Positions 19,210 to 27,838 of a stretch of 64,000 nucleotides of DNA are shown piece after piece. The notes under the pieces were generated by a model that worked only from the letters and a program-made list of their open reading frames with translations, had not been told where the DNA came from and did not search any database. Source of the DNA: Sphingopyxis soli (GTDB lineage Bacteria; Pseudomonadota; Alphaproteobacteria; Sphingomonadales; Sphingomonadaceae); contig NZ_JAFMTR010000115.1 of the NCBI RefSeq assembly GCF_018682675.1, positions 1 to 64,000 of the forward strand, read 5' to 3'. A program made the translations under genes and the position numbers. Each line of letters starts with the position of its first letter. The stretch's first letter is position 1.

Positions 19210-19249
19210 AAAGGCCCGGCCTCTCCATCGAGAGGCCGGGCTTTCTTTT
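19210..19249. terminator. Bidirectional terminator between convergent TBDR genes
   Basis: AAAGGCCCGGCCTCT and AGAGGCCGGGCTTT form a near-perfect stem with T-rich tails on both strands (CTTTCTTTT on plus, GGCCTTTTTG on minus). It closes the upstream receptor gene and may back up the minus-strand terminator next to it. Confidence 0.88.
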
Positions 19250-19264
19250 GCCCCGGCAAGAAGC

Positions 19265-19297
19265 CAAAAAGGGCGCGCCCGACGGACGCGCCCTTTC
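19265..19297 (-). terminator. Terminator of the minus-strand TBDR gene
   Basis: On the minus strand, AAAGGGCGCG pairs with CGCGCCCTTT and is followed by further Ts (CCCTTTTTGG). It lies 14 bp past the stop of the receptor gene. Confidence 0.8.
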
Positions 19298-19310
19298 CGT
19301 TATGCGTCGC

Positions 19311-21845
19311 CTAGAAGGAAGCGCGAAGCTTCACCCCGTAGAAGCGCGGCGGTGCGGGATAGACCGCAAAGCTCGTGCCCTGCTCCGGAACCGGGAACGA
19401 CGTGATATTATAATATTTGTTGAACAGATTCTCGACATAGGCCTCGATGCCGAACTTGTTGTCGTTGAAATTCAGGCCGACGCGCGCGTTGACGATCGAA
19501 TAGCCGTCATTCTTCGTGAACGGCACGCCGAGCGGCGAGTTGAGCGTGTTCGAGTCGCTGTTCGTGCGGGCATCGATGTGGACGAGACCGCCGACCGAGC
19601 TGCTGATCTGCGGCGTCCAGGTCATTGCCGAGGTAATGACATGGCGCGGCGAATTGGTCAGCGGTTTGCCGTTGTCGCTGCCCGCCAGCGGATCCTTCAC
19701 CTCGGTATCGAGGTAGGTGTAGCCGAACTGGAAGGTCAGGTCGCTCACCGGCCGGATGATCGTGTCGAGCTCGACGCCCTGCGAGATCACCTTGTCGAAG
19801 TTGCGGACCACGAAGCGCGTCCCTTCGAACGCGTTGTTCTGATAGCCCTTGAACGTCGAGTGGAACAGCGAGGCGTTGACCTGGAAGGCGTGGCCGAAGT
19901 TGCTCTTCACGCCGACTTCGAAAACGTCGGCGGTTTCGTTGCCGAATTCGAGGTCGGTGATCTGCGCACCGTTGCCGCCGAGCAGAACGCTGTCGAACGA
20001 GCCGCGGTCGAGGTTGTAACCGCCCGACTTGTAGCCACGGTCGTAGCCGCCATAGAGCAGGACATCGTCCGTAACCTTGAACGACAGCTTCGCCGTGCCG
20101 GTGAACTCGTTCTCGCTGCGGTCGCCGGTGTAGTTGCCGTTGAACTCCGAATTGACGGTCGGGTTGCAGGCATAGAGATAGACCAGCGGGAAGCGCGCAC
20201 CGAGACCGGCGCGATAGGCGGCGGCGCCTGGGCTCTGCAGGAAGGAGCAGGCCGGAACAACCGAGTTCAGGTTGGCCTTGATGTCCTTGTTCTCGTGGTT
20301 GTAGCGCAGGCCGAGCGTCAGCGAGAGCTGGTCGGTGAAGTTGACGATATTATGCGTGAAGAGCGCAAAGGCTTCGGTCTTGACGCTATATTGGTCGGCA
20401 ACCTGACCACCACCGTTGGGGGTGCGCGGAAGCGGCACACCGCCATAGACCGGCACCAGCGGCCCGAGCGTGCCGTAAAGCTGCAGGCCTTGCGCCGGCA
20501 GGCCCGGCTGACCGGCGGTCAGCGCGTTGAAGATGCCGTCGACGAACTGGTCGGCCTGGGTGCCGAAGCGCACCCGGTCGGTGAGCGTCGTCTTTTCATT
20601 CAGGTAGAAGCCGCCGACCAGCCAGTCGAGACCGCCGTCGAACGCCGAACCGTTGAACCGGATTTCCTGCGTGAAGTCGGTCAGACCGGTGCGATAGCCG
20701 TCGCGGTAGGCGCGATCGAGACCCGAGAAGTCGATATCCTGGTTACGCAGCGCCTTCCAGTCGCGGTAGGCGGTGATCGAGGTGAGCGTCACATCGCCCA
20801 GATTCCAGTTCAACTCGCCGGAAACGCCCCATTCCTTGACCTTTTCGGACAGGTCGCGGTTCGGCGACGTCGCCATCGTGCGCGACTTGGCGTCGAACGG
20901 CCGGACGATCCCGATGCGACCGACGGCGCCGCCGAGCAGCGGGTTGGCCGAAAAGGCCTGGATGACGTTGCTGGCCGCAAAGCCGAGCACGGTGTTGATG
21001 TCGGCCGGGTTCGGAGCGATCAGGAAGCCCGAATTGGTATTGATCGCGCCGCAGCACTGTTCGTCGGTCTTGGCATAGTCGCCGATGATGCGAAGGCTGA
21101 CGTCATCCTTTTCGAACAGCGCCTGACCGCGGACGAACCAGCGGTCGACATCGTTGAAGCGGCGATCCGAATTGGCGTCTTTGATATAGCCGTCGCGCTT
21201 GTGGTAGCCACCGTCGAGCCGGAGCGCGACCGCCTCGGAAAGACCGCCGGTGATGCCTGCCTTGGCCTCGATCTCGTCATAATTGCCATAGCTGAGCTCG
21301 GCATAGCCACCGAGGTCGAACGAGGGTTTCTGGGTGATGATGTTGAGCGCACCGGCCGACGTATTGCGGCCGAACAAAGTGCCCTGCGGACCGCGCAGCA
21401 CTTCGACGCGATCGATCGGGGGCAGGTCGGCCAACGCGACACCGGCACGCGCCCGCAGCACGCCGTCGATGAACACGCCCACGGCCGGCTCGAACCCGGG
21501 GTTGTCGCCCGCGGTGCCGATGCCGCGGATGCGCAGCACGACGCCGGTCGCCGACGACTGACCGGTCGTCACCTGAAGGCTCGGCGCCACCTGACGCAGT
21601 CCGCGAATGTCCGAGATGCCGGCGTTCGCAAGCTGCTCGCCGCCGACGACGCTCAGGGCAATCGGCACATCCTGTGCGATCTGCGAACGGCCGGTGGCGG
21701 TAACGATGATCTCGTTGCCATATTCGGCGTCGTCATTGGTGGTCGCGGTGTCGGCAGACGCGTCGGCGTCCTGGGCAAAGGCGTAGGCAGGGGTGGTCGC
21801 GGCGCACAGCATGGTGGCGCCCAACAGGATGTTGCGCAAAGTCAT
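19311..21845 (-). CDS. TonB-dependent outer-membrane receptor
   Basis: An 844-residue TBDR. It has a signal peptide (MTLRNILLGATMLCAATTPAYAFAQ), TonB box-like EIIVTATGR, plug blocks IRGIGTAGDNPGFEPAVGVFIDG and VEVLRGPQGTLFGRNTSAGALNIITQKP, and a barrel ending VKLRASF. The substrate cannot be read from the sequence. It belongs to the LRGPQGTLFGRN class that is expanded in sphingomonads for aromatic, terpenoid and polysaccharide-derived compounds. It converges with the preceding TBDR and shares upstream promoter elements with it. No enzyme gene is in the same transcription unit. Confidence 0.92.
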   Translation of the reverse strand: MTLRNILLGATMLCAATTPAYAFAQDADASADTATTNDDAEYGNEIIVTATGRSQIAQDVPIALSVVGGEQLANAGISDIRGLRQVAPSLQVTTGQSSATGVVLRIRGIGTAGDNPGFEPAVGVFIDGVLRARAGVALADLPPIDRVEVLRGPQGTLFGRNTSAGALNIITQKPSFDLGGYAELSYGNYDEIEAKAGITGGLSEAVALRLDGGYHKRDGYIKDANSDRRFNDVDRWFVRGQALFEKDDVSLRIIGDYAKTDEQCCGAINTNSGFLIAPNPADINTVLGFAASNVIQAFSANPLLGGAVGRIGIVRPFDAKSRTMATSPNRDLSEKVKEWGVSGELNWNLGDVTLTSITAYRDWKALRNQDIDFSGLDRAYRDGYRTGLTDFTQEIRFNGSAFDGGLDWLVGGFYLNEKTTLTDRVRFGTQADQFVDGIFNALTAGQPGLPAQGLQLYGTLGPLVPVYGGVPLPRTPNGGGQVADQYSVKTEAFALFTHNIVNFTDQLSLTLGLRYNHENKDIKANLNSVVPACSFLQSPGAAAYRAGLGARFPLVYLYACNPTVNSEFNGNYTGDRSENEFTGTAKLSFKVTDDVLLYGGYDRGYKSGGYNLDRGSFDSVLLGGNGAQITDLEFGNETADVFEVGVKSNFGHAFQVNASLFHSTFKGYQNNAFEGTRFVVRNFDKVISQGVELDTIIRPVSDLTFQFGYTYLDTEVKDPLAGSDNGKPLTNSPRHVITSAMTWTPQISSSVGGLVHIDARTNSDSNTLNSPLGVPFTKNDGYSIVNARVGLNFNDNKFGIEAYVENLFNKYYNITSFPVPEQGTSFAVYPAPPRFYGVKLRASF

Positions 21846-21940
21846 GATGTCTCTCTCTCTCCAAACCGCCGGACGCAGCCCAAAGGCCTAAGTGGGAGAT
21901 GCCCGGCAGCAACGTGTCGCTGTAGCGACCGCAATCGGCG

Positions 21941-22015
21941 CGTCAACGCGCGCGCGCGAAAATTGGCAATATTTCATGGATTCGTGGCCGAATAGCAACA
22001 GTTTACGTTACGGAA
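21941..22015 (-). promoter_or_regulatory. Putative TBDR promoter with shared upstream elements
   Basis: Read on the minus strand: TTCCGTAACGTAAAC (22015-22001), TTGCCAATTTTCGCG (from 21969) and TTGACG (21946-21941), with TACAGC 16 bp further as a weak -10. The same three elements in the same order occur at 15897-15982 before the convergent TBDR, with the first element inverted. Confidence 0.4.
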
Positions 22016-22029
22016 GCGAGCGCCGCTTG

Positions 22030-23733
22030 CTATTTCCGGCGCCGCGCGAGCTGATAATCGTAGAGCGACGGCGCGCCTGCCACGGCCTCGCCGGTGCCCT
22101 CGATATAAGGTGCCGGATCATAGTGGACGCTGATCCGGCGGTTGGCGTGAAGCCCGACGATCCGTTCGCCCGGCCCCTCGAGCCCGCTGGTGATCGCGAC
22201 CGTCGCGTCGACCGGCACGCTCTCCGGAATCACCAGCCGCGCGTTCCACAGCGTGTTGTAGAGCCCGTGCCCCGGCTTCCAATAGGGCGCGCCGCCACCG
22301 ACCCACAACCGATAGACCCAGCCGTCCTTCCCCTGCTCGGGGTCGATATGAAGCGTGACCTGATCGAAGAGATTCTGGTGGTTGGACCCGCTATGCTGGT
22401 CGAGCACCGCCCCGGCCGCGACGTCGGCGCGCAAAAAGACCGAGCGCGTCGAGCGCGTGTTGACGCTGAGCGGATGGATGACCGGATTTTCGACCTTCAG
22501 ATCCCGGACCAGCACATTGTGCACCGCGCCGACATGCACCGAATAATGCGCGCGCCGCGCCCCCGTCGTCGTGACATTCGCAATCGTCAGGCTCGCGGCA
22601 TTGTCGGTCAGGATGCCGCTGTCGGACTGGTCGATGACGAGGTTGCGAAACCAGCCGTCGAACACCCCGGTCATGTAGATGCCGTTATAGCCCTGCTCGA
22701 GATGATGTCCGAAAGCGGGCGCGTCGGGAAACTGGAAGCGCAAATTCTGGATGCCGACGTTCGTGAGGTGCCGCCACTCGGCAAGCACCGCGGGCTGGTC
22801 GGCGCGCACGTCGTGAAGCAACGGATCGCCCAGCGTCACCGTCCTGCCGGTGACCGCCGTCACGCGTGTCGCCTGCACCACGACCGGCCGGTCGGGCGAG
22901 GTCCAGTGGTGCGATCCGATCGGCAGGTCGGTGTCGCCATAGAGTGATTTCAGGATCGCGCTCTTCGGCCCATCGACCGAAAACCACTGGAGCTGGACAA
23001 CATCGCCGACGCGCAGCCTGGTCGCGCTGTCGACTGTCAGGGTGCGGGCGAATTGCTTGCCCGCGACGCCCTTCGCAAGCACCGGGTCGCGGACATCCTT
23101 CGCCGCGTCATAGGATACGGGCCGACTTCCTTCGGGCGCGACGAAGATCATCCCGCCCGCCCAGCTATATTCGGTGAAGAGATAGTCGATATTATGCTCG
23201 GGCTCGACCTGCTGCTTCTTCTCGCGGACGAGATAGTCGCGCAGCTCGTCATAATCATGGCTCTTGTCGATCAGCTTCAGCGGCCGCGGGAACCAGAGCT
23301 CGCTGCCCCCCGCCCCCGCACCGGCGCCGTCGAGCGTGATGTCGCTGCGCGTGATCCGCAGCACCTCGGTGATCTGCGTGCGTCCCCTGGGAAAGCGCAG
23401 CGTCACCTTGCCCTTGACGGCATTCGCGGCGGCCAGCGCGCGCAGCACCGCCTTCGTGTCGTCGAGCCCGTCGTCGGGGATCGCGCCGAAGCCGGTCACG
23501 TCAACGACCGTCCCGTCATCCCCGGGGATCGGCTGCGTCCCGAAACCATAACCCGCGTAGGAGAAATCGGGCAGCGGGTTCGCGGCCATCGTCGCGCGGT
23601 CGGTGAGTATCCTTGGCAGATCGCCCGGCCGAGCCTGAGCCATCGTCCCGCACGCTGCCGCAGCCGACAGGAACAGGGCGAGACGGAGGGGGCGTCCGGC
23701 CCGGTCAGGCAATCGCATATCATTCATTCCCAT
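22030..23733 (-). CDS. Right-handed beta-helix protein, pectate-lyase-like
   Basis: A 567-residue exported protein (signal region RPLRLALFLSAAAACGTMAQA). It carries a pectate_lyase_3-type N-terminal motif (VTGFGAIPDDGLDDTKAVLRALAAA, then LRFPRGRTQITEVLRI and DITLDGAGAGAGGSEL) and beta-helix turns such as VGIQNLRFQFPD, LVIDQSDSGILTDNAASLTIANV and VLVRDLKVENPVIH. It is probably a polysaccharide lyase or glycoside hydrolase acting in the periplasm or at the surface. Several ATGs crowd the start (23733, 23727, 23718); I give the first, but 23718 (MRLPDRAG) gives the cleanest signal peptide. It follows the uronate-locus TBDR by 55 bp and probably shares its transcript. Confidence 0.8.
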   Translation of the reverse strand: MGMNDMRLPDRAGRPLRLALFLSAAAACGTMAQARPGDLPRILTDRATMAANPLPDFSYAGYGFGTQPIPGDDGTVVDVTGFGAIPDDGLDDTKAVLRALAAANAVKGKVTLRFPRGRTQITEVLRITRSDITLDGAGAGAGGSELWFPRPLKLIDKSHDYDELRDYLVREKKQQVEPEHNIDYLFTEYSWAGGMIFVAPEGSRPVSYDAAKDVRDPVLAKGVAGKQFARTLTVDSATRLRVGDVVQLQWFSVDGPKSAILKSLYGDTDLPIGSHHWTSPDRPVVVQATRVTAVTGRTVTLGDPLLHDVRADQPAVLAEWRHLTNVGIQNLRFQFPDAPAFGHHLEQGYNGIYMTGVFDGWFRNLVIDQSDSGILTDNAASLTIANVTTTGARRAHYSVHVGAVHNVLVRDLKVENPVIHPLSVNTRSTRSVFLRADVAAGAVLDQHSGSNHQNLFDQVTLHIDPEQGKDGWVYRLWVGGGAPYWKPGHGLYNTLWNARLVIPESVPVDATVAITSGLEGPGERIVGLHANRRISVHYDPAPYIEGTGEAVAGAPSLYDYQLARRRK

Positions 23734-23788
23734 ATCGTCCGTGGACAGCGCGGCGCTTGTGGACGGGCGCCGCGCCGTTCTCAAGGAA

Positions 23789-26407
23789 TCAGAATTTGGC
23801 GCGGAGCCCGACCGAAAAGCGCCGCTCCGACAGAGCATAGCTGTTCAGGGCGACTTCGTTCACACTATATTCCTTCGTCGCCGATTTCTTCGGCATCAGA
23901 TTCTGCGCCTGCAGCGACAGGGCGAAATTCCTGTTGATGTCGAATCCGACCTGCGCGTCGAGCTGCGAGCGCGAGCCGATGAAGCTCGGCCGCCCTTCGG
24001 AAAATTCGAACACCGCCTCGTCGCGATAATTGTACGCCAGGCGAGCCGAGAACGGTCCCTTCTCGTACAGGCCGACGAGGTTATAGCTGTTCTTCGACAC
24101 CGCAACGAGCGGGAAGCCCGACTGGTCTTCGGAGTCCGAATAGGTGTAGTTCGCGATGATGCCGAGGCCGTCGAGCGGCGACGGCAGGAAATCGGCGAAC
24201 TGCTGGATGCCGATTTCAAAACCCTTGATCTTCGCGCTCGCCAGATTCTCCGGACGCGAGAATACGAGCACCCGACCCTGCGGATCGAGGTTGGTGTCGA
24301 CCCCCGAGGTCACGAAACTGGCAATGAAATCCTTGACGTCCTTATAGAAGACGGCGCCAGAGATCAGCGAGCTCTTGCCGGTGTAATATTCAAAGCTGAC
24401 GTCGGCCTGCGTCGAGATCGGCGGCTTCAGGTTCACGTTGCCGCCGGTAACCGACAGGTTCGTCGCGTTGAAGAAGGTCGATGGCGCGAGGTCGGCGATC
24501 GACGCGCGCTGCATCGTCTGCGATCCCGACACGCGGACGAGGAAATTGTCGGTGACGTTGAACGCGATGTTCGCGCTCGGCAGCACGGTGGTGTAGCGGT
24601 TCTTGTCGTTGCGCAGCGTGCTGACCGCCCCGACGTTGACATAGCTGTCAACCGACAGGCGCGTCGCCGCGATGCGGACGCCGCCATTCGCCTTGTACGG
24701 CACGCCGAGAATCTCGCCCTCGCCCGACACCATCAGATAGCCCGCGATCGTCTTTTCGCTGAGATCATAGTCGCGCTGCAGATTGGGAAGCAGCGTCGAA
24801 CGGCCATTCGGATCGGGGTTGGGCTCGGCCGCCTGTGCGCGGTTGAAGACATAGTCGAAAGTCGGCGCGGTGCTGAGGAAGCTGCGCGGAAAGCTGCCCG
24901 GGATATCCGCCAGGATGTCGCCAGCATTGATGAGCTTCAGATAGGGCTCGATCTCGGCGCGGGTCGGGGTCACCTGACTACGAAAGGCGTTGGAGCGGGC
25001 GTGGAGGTCGGTGTAGCGCACGCCCGCCGAAATGGTGACGCCGCTGTCAGCCTCGTAGCTGACGTCGAGCTTGCCGGTCCATTCCTCGAGCAGGCCGATG
25101 AGGCGGTTGCTGCGCACGCCGTTGTTCGCGGGATTGTAGGAGGCATAGTTGGTCGGATTGAAGGTTCCGCCCAGCGTCAGCGACGGGACCGTCTGGTCCC
25201 GGAAATCGAACGCGCCGGGGACCGCGGCGGTCGCCTGCAACGTGATGATCTGGATCGTCTGGTCGATCGTGCCCTTGCTGTAATAGCCGTCGGCCTCGAC
25301 CGTCAGTCCGTCATTCTCGTACTTGCCGTTGAGCCCGTAGAGGAAGCTCTCGGTCGGCTCGTTGCGGATCTGCCCCGCGGTGGTCACCGTGCCGTTGGCG
25401 TTGCCCGCGACGACCATGCCGTCCTCGACGACGCGATTGGTGACGGGGTTGCTGCCCGTCGGCAGGCGAAAGGCAAAGAAATCCTGGTGCCGTCCGGTCT
25501 TCAGTTTCGAATAGAGCGCGTCGGCGGTGATCGTGAATTCGGGGGTCACCTCGAACTGGATCGCGCCGTTGAGGCCGAGCCGCGAGCGATCGACGACGAA
25601 CTGTTCATATTGCAGCAGCACCGGAGTCGGGATCGCCCCGCCGCCCGTTCCGGTGTAATTGCGGTTGAGGAAATTGTTGCGCTCGAACGTCTGGGTCGTC
25701 GAGGTGCGCTTCTGATATTCGCCGGCGATCATGACGCCGATGCGGCCGTCGGCGAACTTGGTCGTCGCAAAGCCGGTGATCGCGGGTTCGAACTTGTCGG
25801 TGTTTTCGGAATAGACGCCCTGCGCGCGCACCGAAATCGTCGGCTCCTTGAACGACAGCGGCTTCGGCGTGACCAGATTGACCGTGCCGCCGAGCCCGCC
25901 CTCGGCCTGGCTGGCCAGCGGCGATTTGCGGACTTCGAGGCGGCCGAACAGGCTGGACGGCACCGAATCGAGCCCCGAAGAGCGGCCGAGCTGGTCGTTC
26001 TCGGGCGGCGACAGGCGCGCCGACCAGCCGAGCAGGGTGCGGCCGTCGACCTCGACGCGCACCTGCTGCAGGCCGCGCACCGATACCGACTGGCCTTCGC
26101 CGAAGACGCGGGTGATCTGAACGCCGGTCACGCGCTGCAACGCTTCGGCAACGTTTGAATCGGGGAGCTTGCCGACGTCCTCCGCCGTGATGACATCCAT
26201 CACCTGCGGCGCATCGCGCTTGATGTCCGCGGCCTGTTCGAGCGACGCGCGAATGCCCGTGACGATGATTTCCTCGCCGGGCGGATCGGCGGCAGTGCCG
26301 CCCGCCTGATCCTGCGCGAGCGCCGGGGTCACCGCCAGCACCGCGAGCGAAGCGCCGCCCACCAGCCGCGCCCACATTCCGACGCCGTATTTCGCCCGAT
26401 TTGCCAT
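23789..26407 (-). CDS. TonB-dependent receptor, carbohydrate (CirA/TIGR01782-type)
   Basis: An 872-residue TBDR. It starts MANRAKYGVGMWARLVGGASLAVLAVTPALAQ behind a good GGAGGG ribosome-binding site. The plug has EEIIVTGIRASLEQAADIKRDAPQVMDVITAEDVGKLPDSNVAEALQRVTGVQITR, the hallmark of the proteobacterial carbohydrate receptors of the TIGR01782 group, and VGLRAKF ends the barrel. It opens the polyuronate locus, with lyases, a GH105 enzyme and D-mannonate dehydratase nearby, so its ligand is probably an oligo-uronide. Two inverted copies of GTAACCGGTGTCATT lie in its promoter and leader, suggesting LacI-type repression. Confidence 0.92.
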   Translation of the reverse strand: MANRAKYGVGMWARLVGGASLAVLAVTPALAQDQAGGTAADPPGEEIIVTGIRASLEQAADIKRDAPQVMDVITAEDVGKLPDSNVAEALQRVTGVQITRVFGEGQSVSVRGLQQVRVEVDGRTLLGWSARLSPPENDQLGRSSGLDSVPSSLFGRLEVRKSPLASQAEGGLGGTVNLVTPKPLSFKEPTISVRAQGVYSENTDKFEPAITGFATTKFADGRIGVMIAGEYQKRTSTTQTFERNNFLNRNYTGTGGGAIPTPVLLQYEQFVVDRSRLGLNGAIQFEVTPEFTITADALYSKLKTGRHQDFFAFRLPTGSNPVTNRVVEDGMVVAGNANGTVTTAGQIRNEPTESFLYGLNGKYENDGLTVEADGYYSKGTIDQTIQIITLQATAAVPGAFDFRDQTVPSLTLGGTFNPTNYASYNPANNGVRSNRLIGLLEEWTGKLDVSYEADSGVTISAGVRYTDLHARSNAFRSQVTPTRAEIEPYLKLINAGDILADIPGSFPRSFLSTAPTFDYVFNRAQAAEPNPDPNGRSTLLPNLQRDYDLSEKTIAGYLMVSGEGEILGVPYKANGGVRIAATRLSVDSYVNVGAVSTLRNDKNRYTTVLPSANIAFNVTDNFLVRVSGSQTMQRASIADLAPSTFFNATNLSVTGGNVNLKPPISTQADVSFEYYTGKSSLISGAVFYKDVKDFIASFVTSGVDTNLDPQGRVLVFSRPENLASAKIKGFEIGIQQFADFLPSPLDGLGIIANYTYSDSEDQSGFPLVAVSKNSYNLVGLYEKGPFSARLAYNYRDEAVFEFSEGRPSFIGSRSQLDAQVGFDINRNFALSLQAQNLMPKKSATKEYSVNEVALNSYALSERRFSVGLRAKF

Positions 26408-26450
26408 CTGATCCCTCCCACTTTTACAATGCATTCCCGCGCTGACAAGG

Positions 26451-26465
26451 AATGACACCGGTTAC
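26451..26465. promoter_or_regulatory. LacI-type operator candidate, leader copy
   Basis: AATGACACCGGTTAC, 44 bp before the start codon of the uronate-locus TBDR. It is the exact reverse complement of the copy at 26587-26601 and has the central CCGG of LacI-family operators. Confidence 0.55.
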
Positions 26466-26586
26466 TTTTGCGGACAAATGAAGCGGCGTGCGCTGCTTGT
26501 CCTCATTTTCAGGGAATGTCCGGGCGCCCGCAATCGATGCGGCAGGCCGAACGCACCCTCTCCGTTCCTGTCCGGTTCCACTTTTG

Positions 26587-26631
26587 GTAACCGGTGTCAT
26601 TAGTGATTGCCCTTTCGCCACATCATGTCAA
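26587..26631 (-). promoter_or_regulatory. Putative promoter plus LacI-type operator of the uronate-locus TBDR
   Basis: On the minus strand TTGACA (26631-26626) is followed about 24 bp later by the operator copy GTAACCGGTGTCATT (26587-26601 on plus). A bound repressor would cover the start-site region. The spacing between the two operator copies is 136 bp, about 13 helical turns, which would allow looping. Together with the leader copy this explains most of the 270-bp gap between the TBDR and the upstream lyase gene. Confidence 0.5.
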
Positions 26632-26677
26632 GAAAAATGTCAGACATCTTTGTCCCGCACCGCGGACGCATCGATGC

Positions 26678-27838
26678 CTATAGCCAGAGCAAAGGTTGGC
26701 GGACCGGGAAATTGCGAACGACTTCGTCAATCCGGGGATCGGGTTCGAGGCGCTGCCACAAAGCGGTCCAGTCGCGGCGGTCGAGCGCGAGTCCGCCAAA
26801 CAGCAGGCTCGGCTGGCGCACCGGGAAGCCATCCCAATATTCGATGTCGCGCGCGAAGGGCCAGCGCGCCTTGTCGGCGACATAAGGCGCCATGAAGGCA
26901 ATCGCCTTGGCGATCGAACGCCCGTCGCCGGTTTCCCACGCGACAAGATCGTGACCGCCGAGCAGCCACGCACTCGCGGCAAGCACGTCGAGGTTGAACA
27001 GCGAATAGGCATAGGGCTTGGTCCGCGCGAGCTCTAGCGGCTGGCGGCCGTCGGGTGCGATCTGTGTCGGGACGATCACGGTCCTGAGATGCGCCCGCGC
27101 CGCCTCCAGCACATCGCCGCGCCCGAGCAGAGCCGCAAAGGCCGAGGCCTGGAGCAGCCAGCAGCTACCGTGATTATTCTTCTCGTCGCGCTCCTGCATC
27201 CCGAAGGGCGACGTCGTCAGCCAGTCGAGATAGTCGGCGAACCACCGCTCGACCTCGGCCCGCATCGCCGCATAGCCGGGGGCTTGGCGGCGCGCGAACA
27301 GCTCCGCAGCGCGCGCAACCTCGACGATCTGGAGCGTATCGATCACCCCGATCGCGCGCCCGCTGTTCACCCCGATGATCGCCTGCGCATGGTTGAGTTG
27401 CGGGTTCATCCGCGTCGCCGGGTCGACGAACCAGGCGCGAAGATGCCGCATTGCCGCCTCGGCGTAGCGTGGATCGCCGGTCAGCTCCCAGACAGCGGCG
27501 AGCGCGGGAACGGTACGACCGAAGGCGATCAGCGCGTCGCGGTGCCCGTCAAACTTGTCAGGGTTCGATCGTCCGTCGCGGCGTAGATAAGCACCGCCCG
27601 GATGATCAGGATCGGGCCACCAATAGTCGCCCTCGGAATAATAGTCATGCGGTCCCGCGGGGCTGCGCGGCGCGGGGATGGTGGCGATCGTCCGGGGTTC
27701 GACCGCCAGCAACGCCGGCCCCTGCGGCAGCAGCCGCTTGCGCTCGATCGCGCGAATGTCGAACGCCCCCGAATTGCGCGCCCATGCCGCCGGCGCTGCC
27801 AGCAACAAGGCCAGAAGCAGGGTGCGCCGCGCAATCAT
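26678..27838 (-). CDS. Alginate-lyase-family polysaccharide lyase (PL5/PL38-like)
   Basis: A 386-residue exported enzyme (MIARRTLLLALLLAAPAAWA) with the Alginate_lyase (PF05426-type) alpha/alpha-toroid. Signatures include HDYYSEGDYWWPDPDHPGG, YLRRDGRSNPDKFDGHRDAL and the catalytic Asn-Asn-His in KNNHGSCWLLQ. It should cleave an acidic polysaccharide (alginate, glucuronan or similar) by beta-elimination, leaving unsaturated ends for the GH105 enzyme encoded two genes upstream. The ATG overlaps the stop of the second lyase gene (ATGA). Whether it is closer to PL5 or PL38 needs a tree. Confidence 0.85.
   Translation of the reverse strand: MIARRTLLLALLLAAPAAWARNSGAFDIRAIERKRLLPQGPALLAVEPRTIATIPAPRSPAGPHDYYSEGDYWWPDPDHPGGAYLRRDGRSNPDKFDGHRDALIAFGRTVPALAAVWELTGDPRYAEAAMRHLRAWFVDPATRMNPQLNHAQAIIGVNSGRAIGVIDTLQIVEVARAAELFARRQAPGYAAMRAEVERWFADYLDWLTTSPFGMQERDEKNNHGSCWLLQASAFAALLGRGDVLEAARAHLRTVIVPTQIAPDGRQPLELARTKPYAYSLFNLDVLAASAWLLGGHDLVAWETGDGRSIAKAIAFMAPYVADKARWPFARDIEYWDGFPVRQPSLLFGGLALDRRDWTALWQRLEPDPRIDEVVRNFPVRQPLLWL

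Noticed and set aside
19248..21995. Plus-strand open frame of 915 codons opposite the TBDR gene
   Set aside because: It mirrors the TBDR codon by codon, contains both terminators at its start and has no signal peptide or motif.
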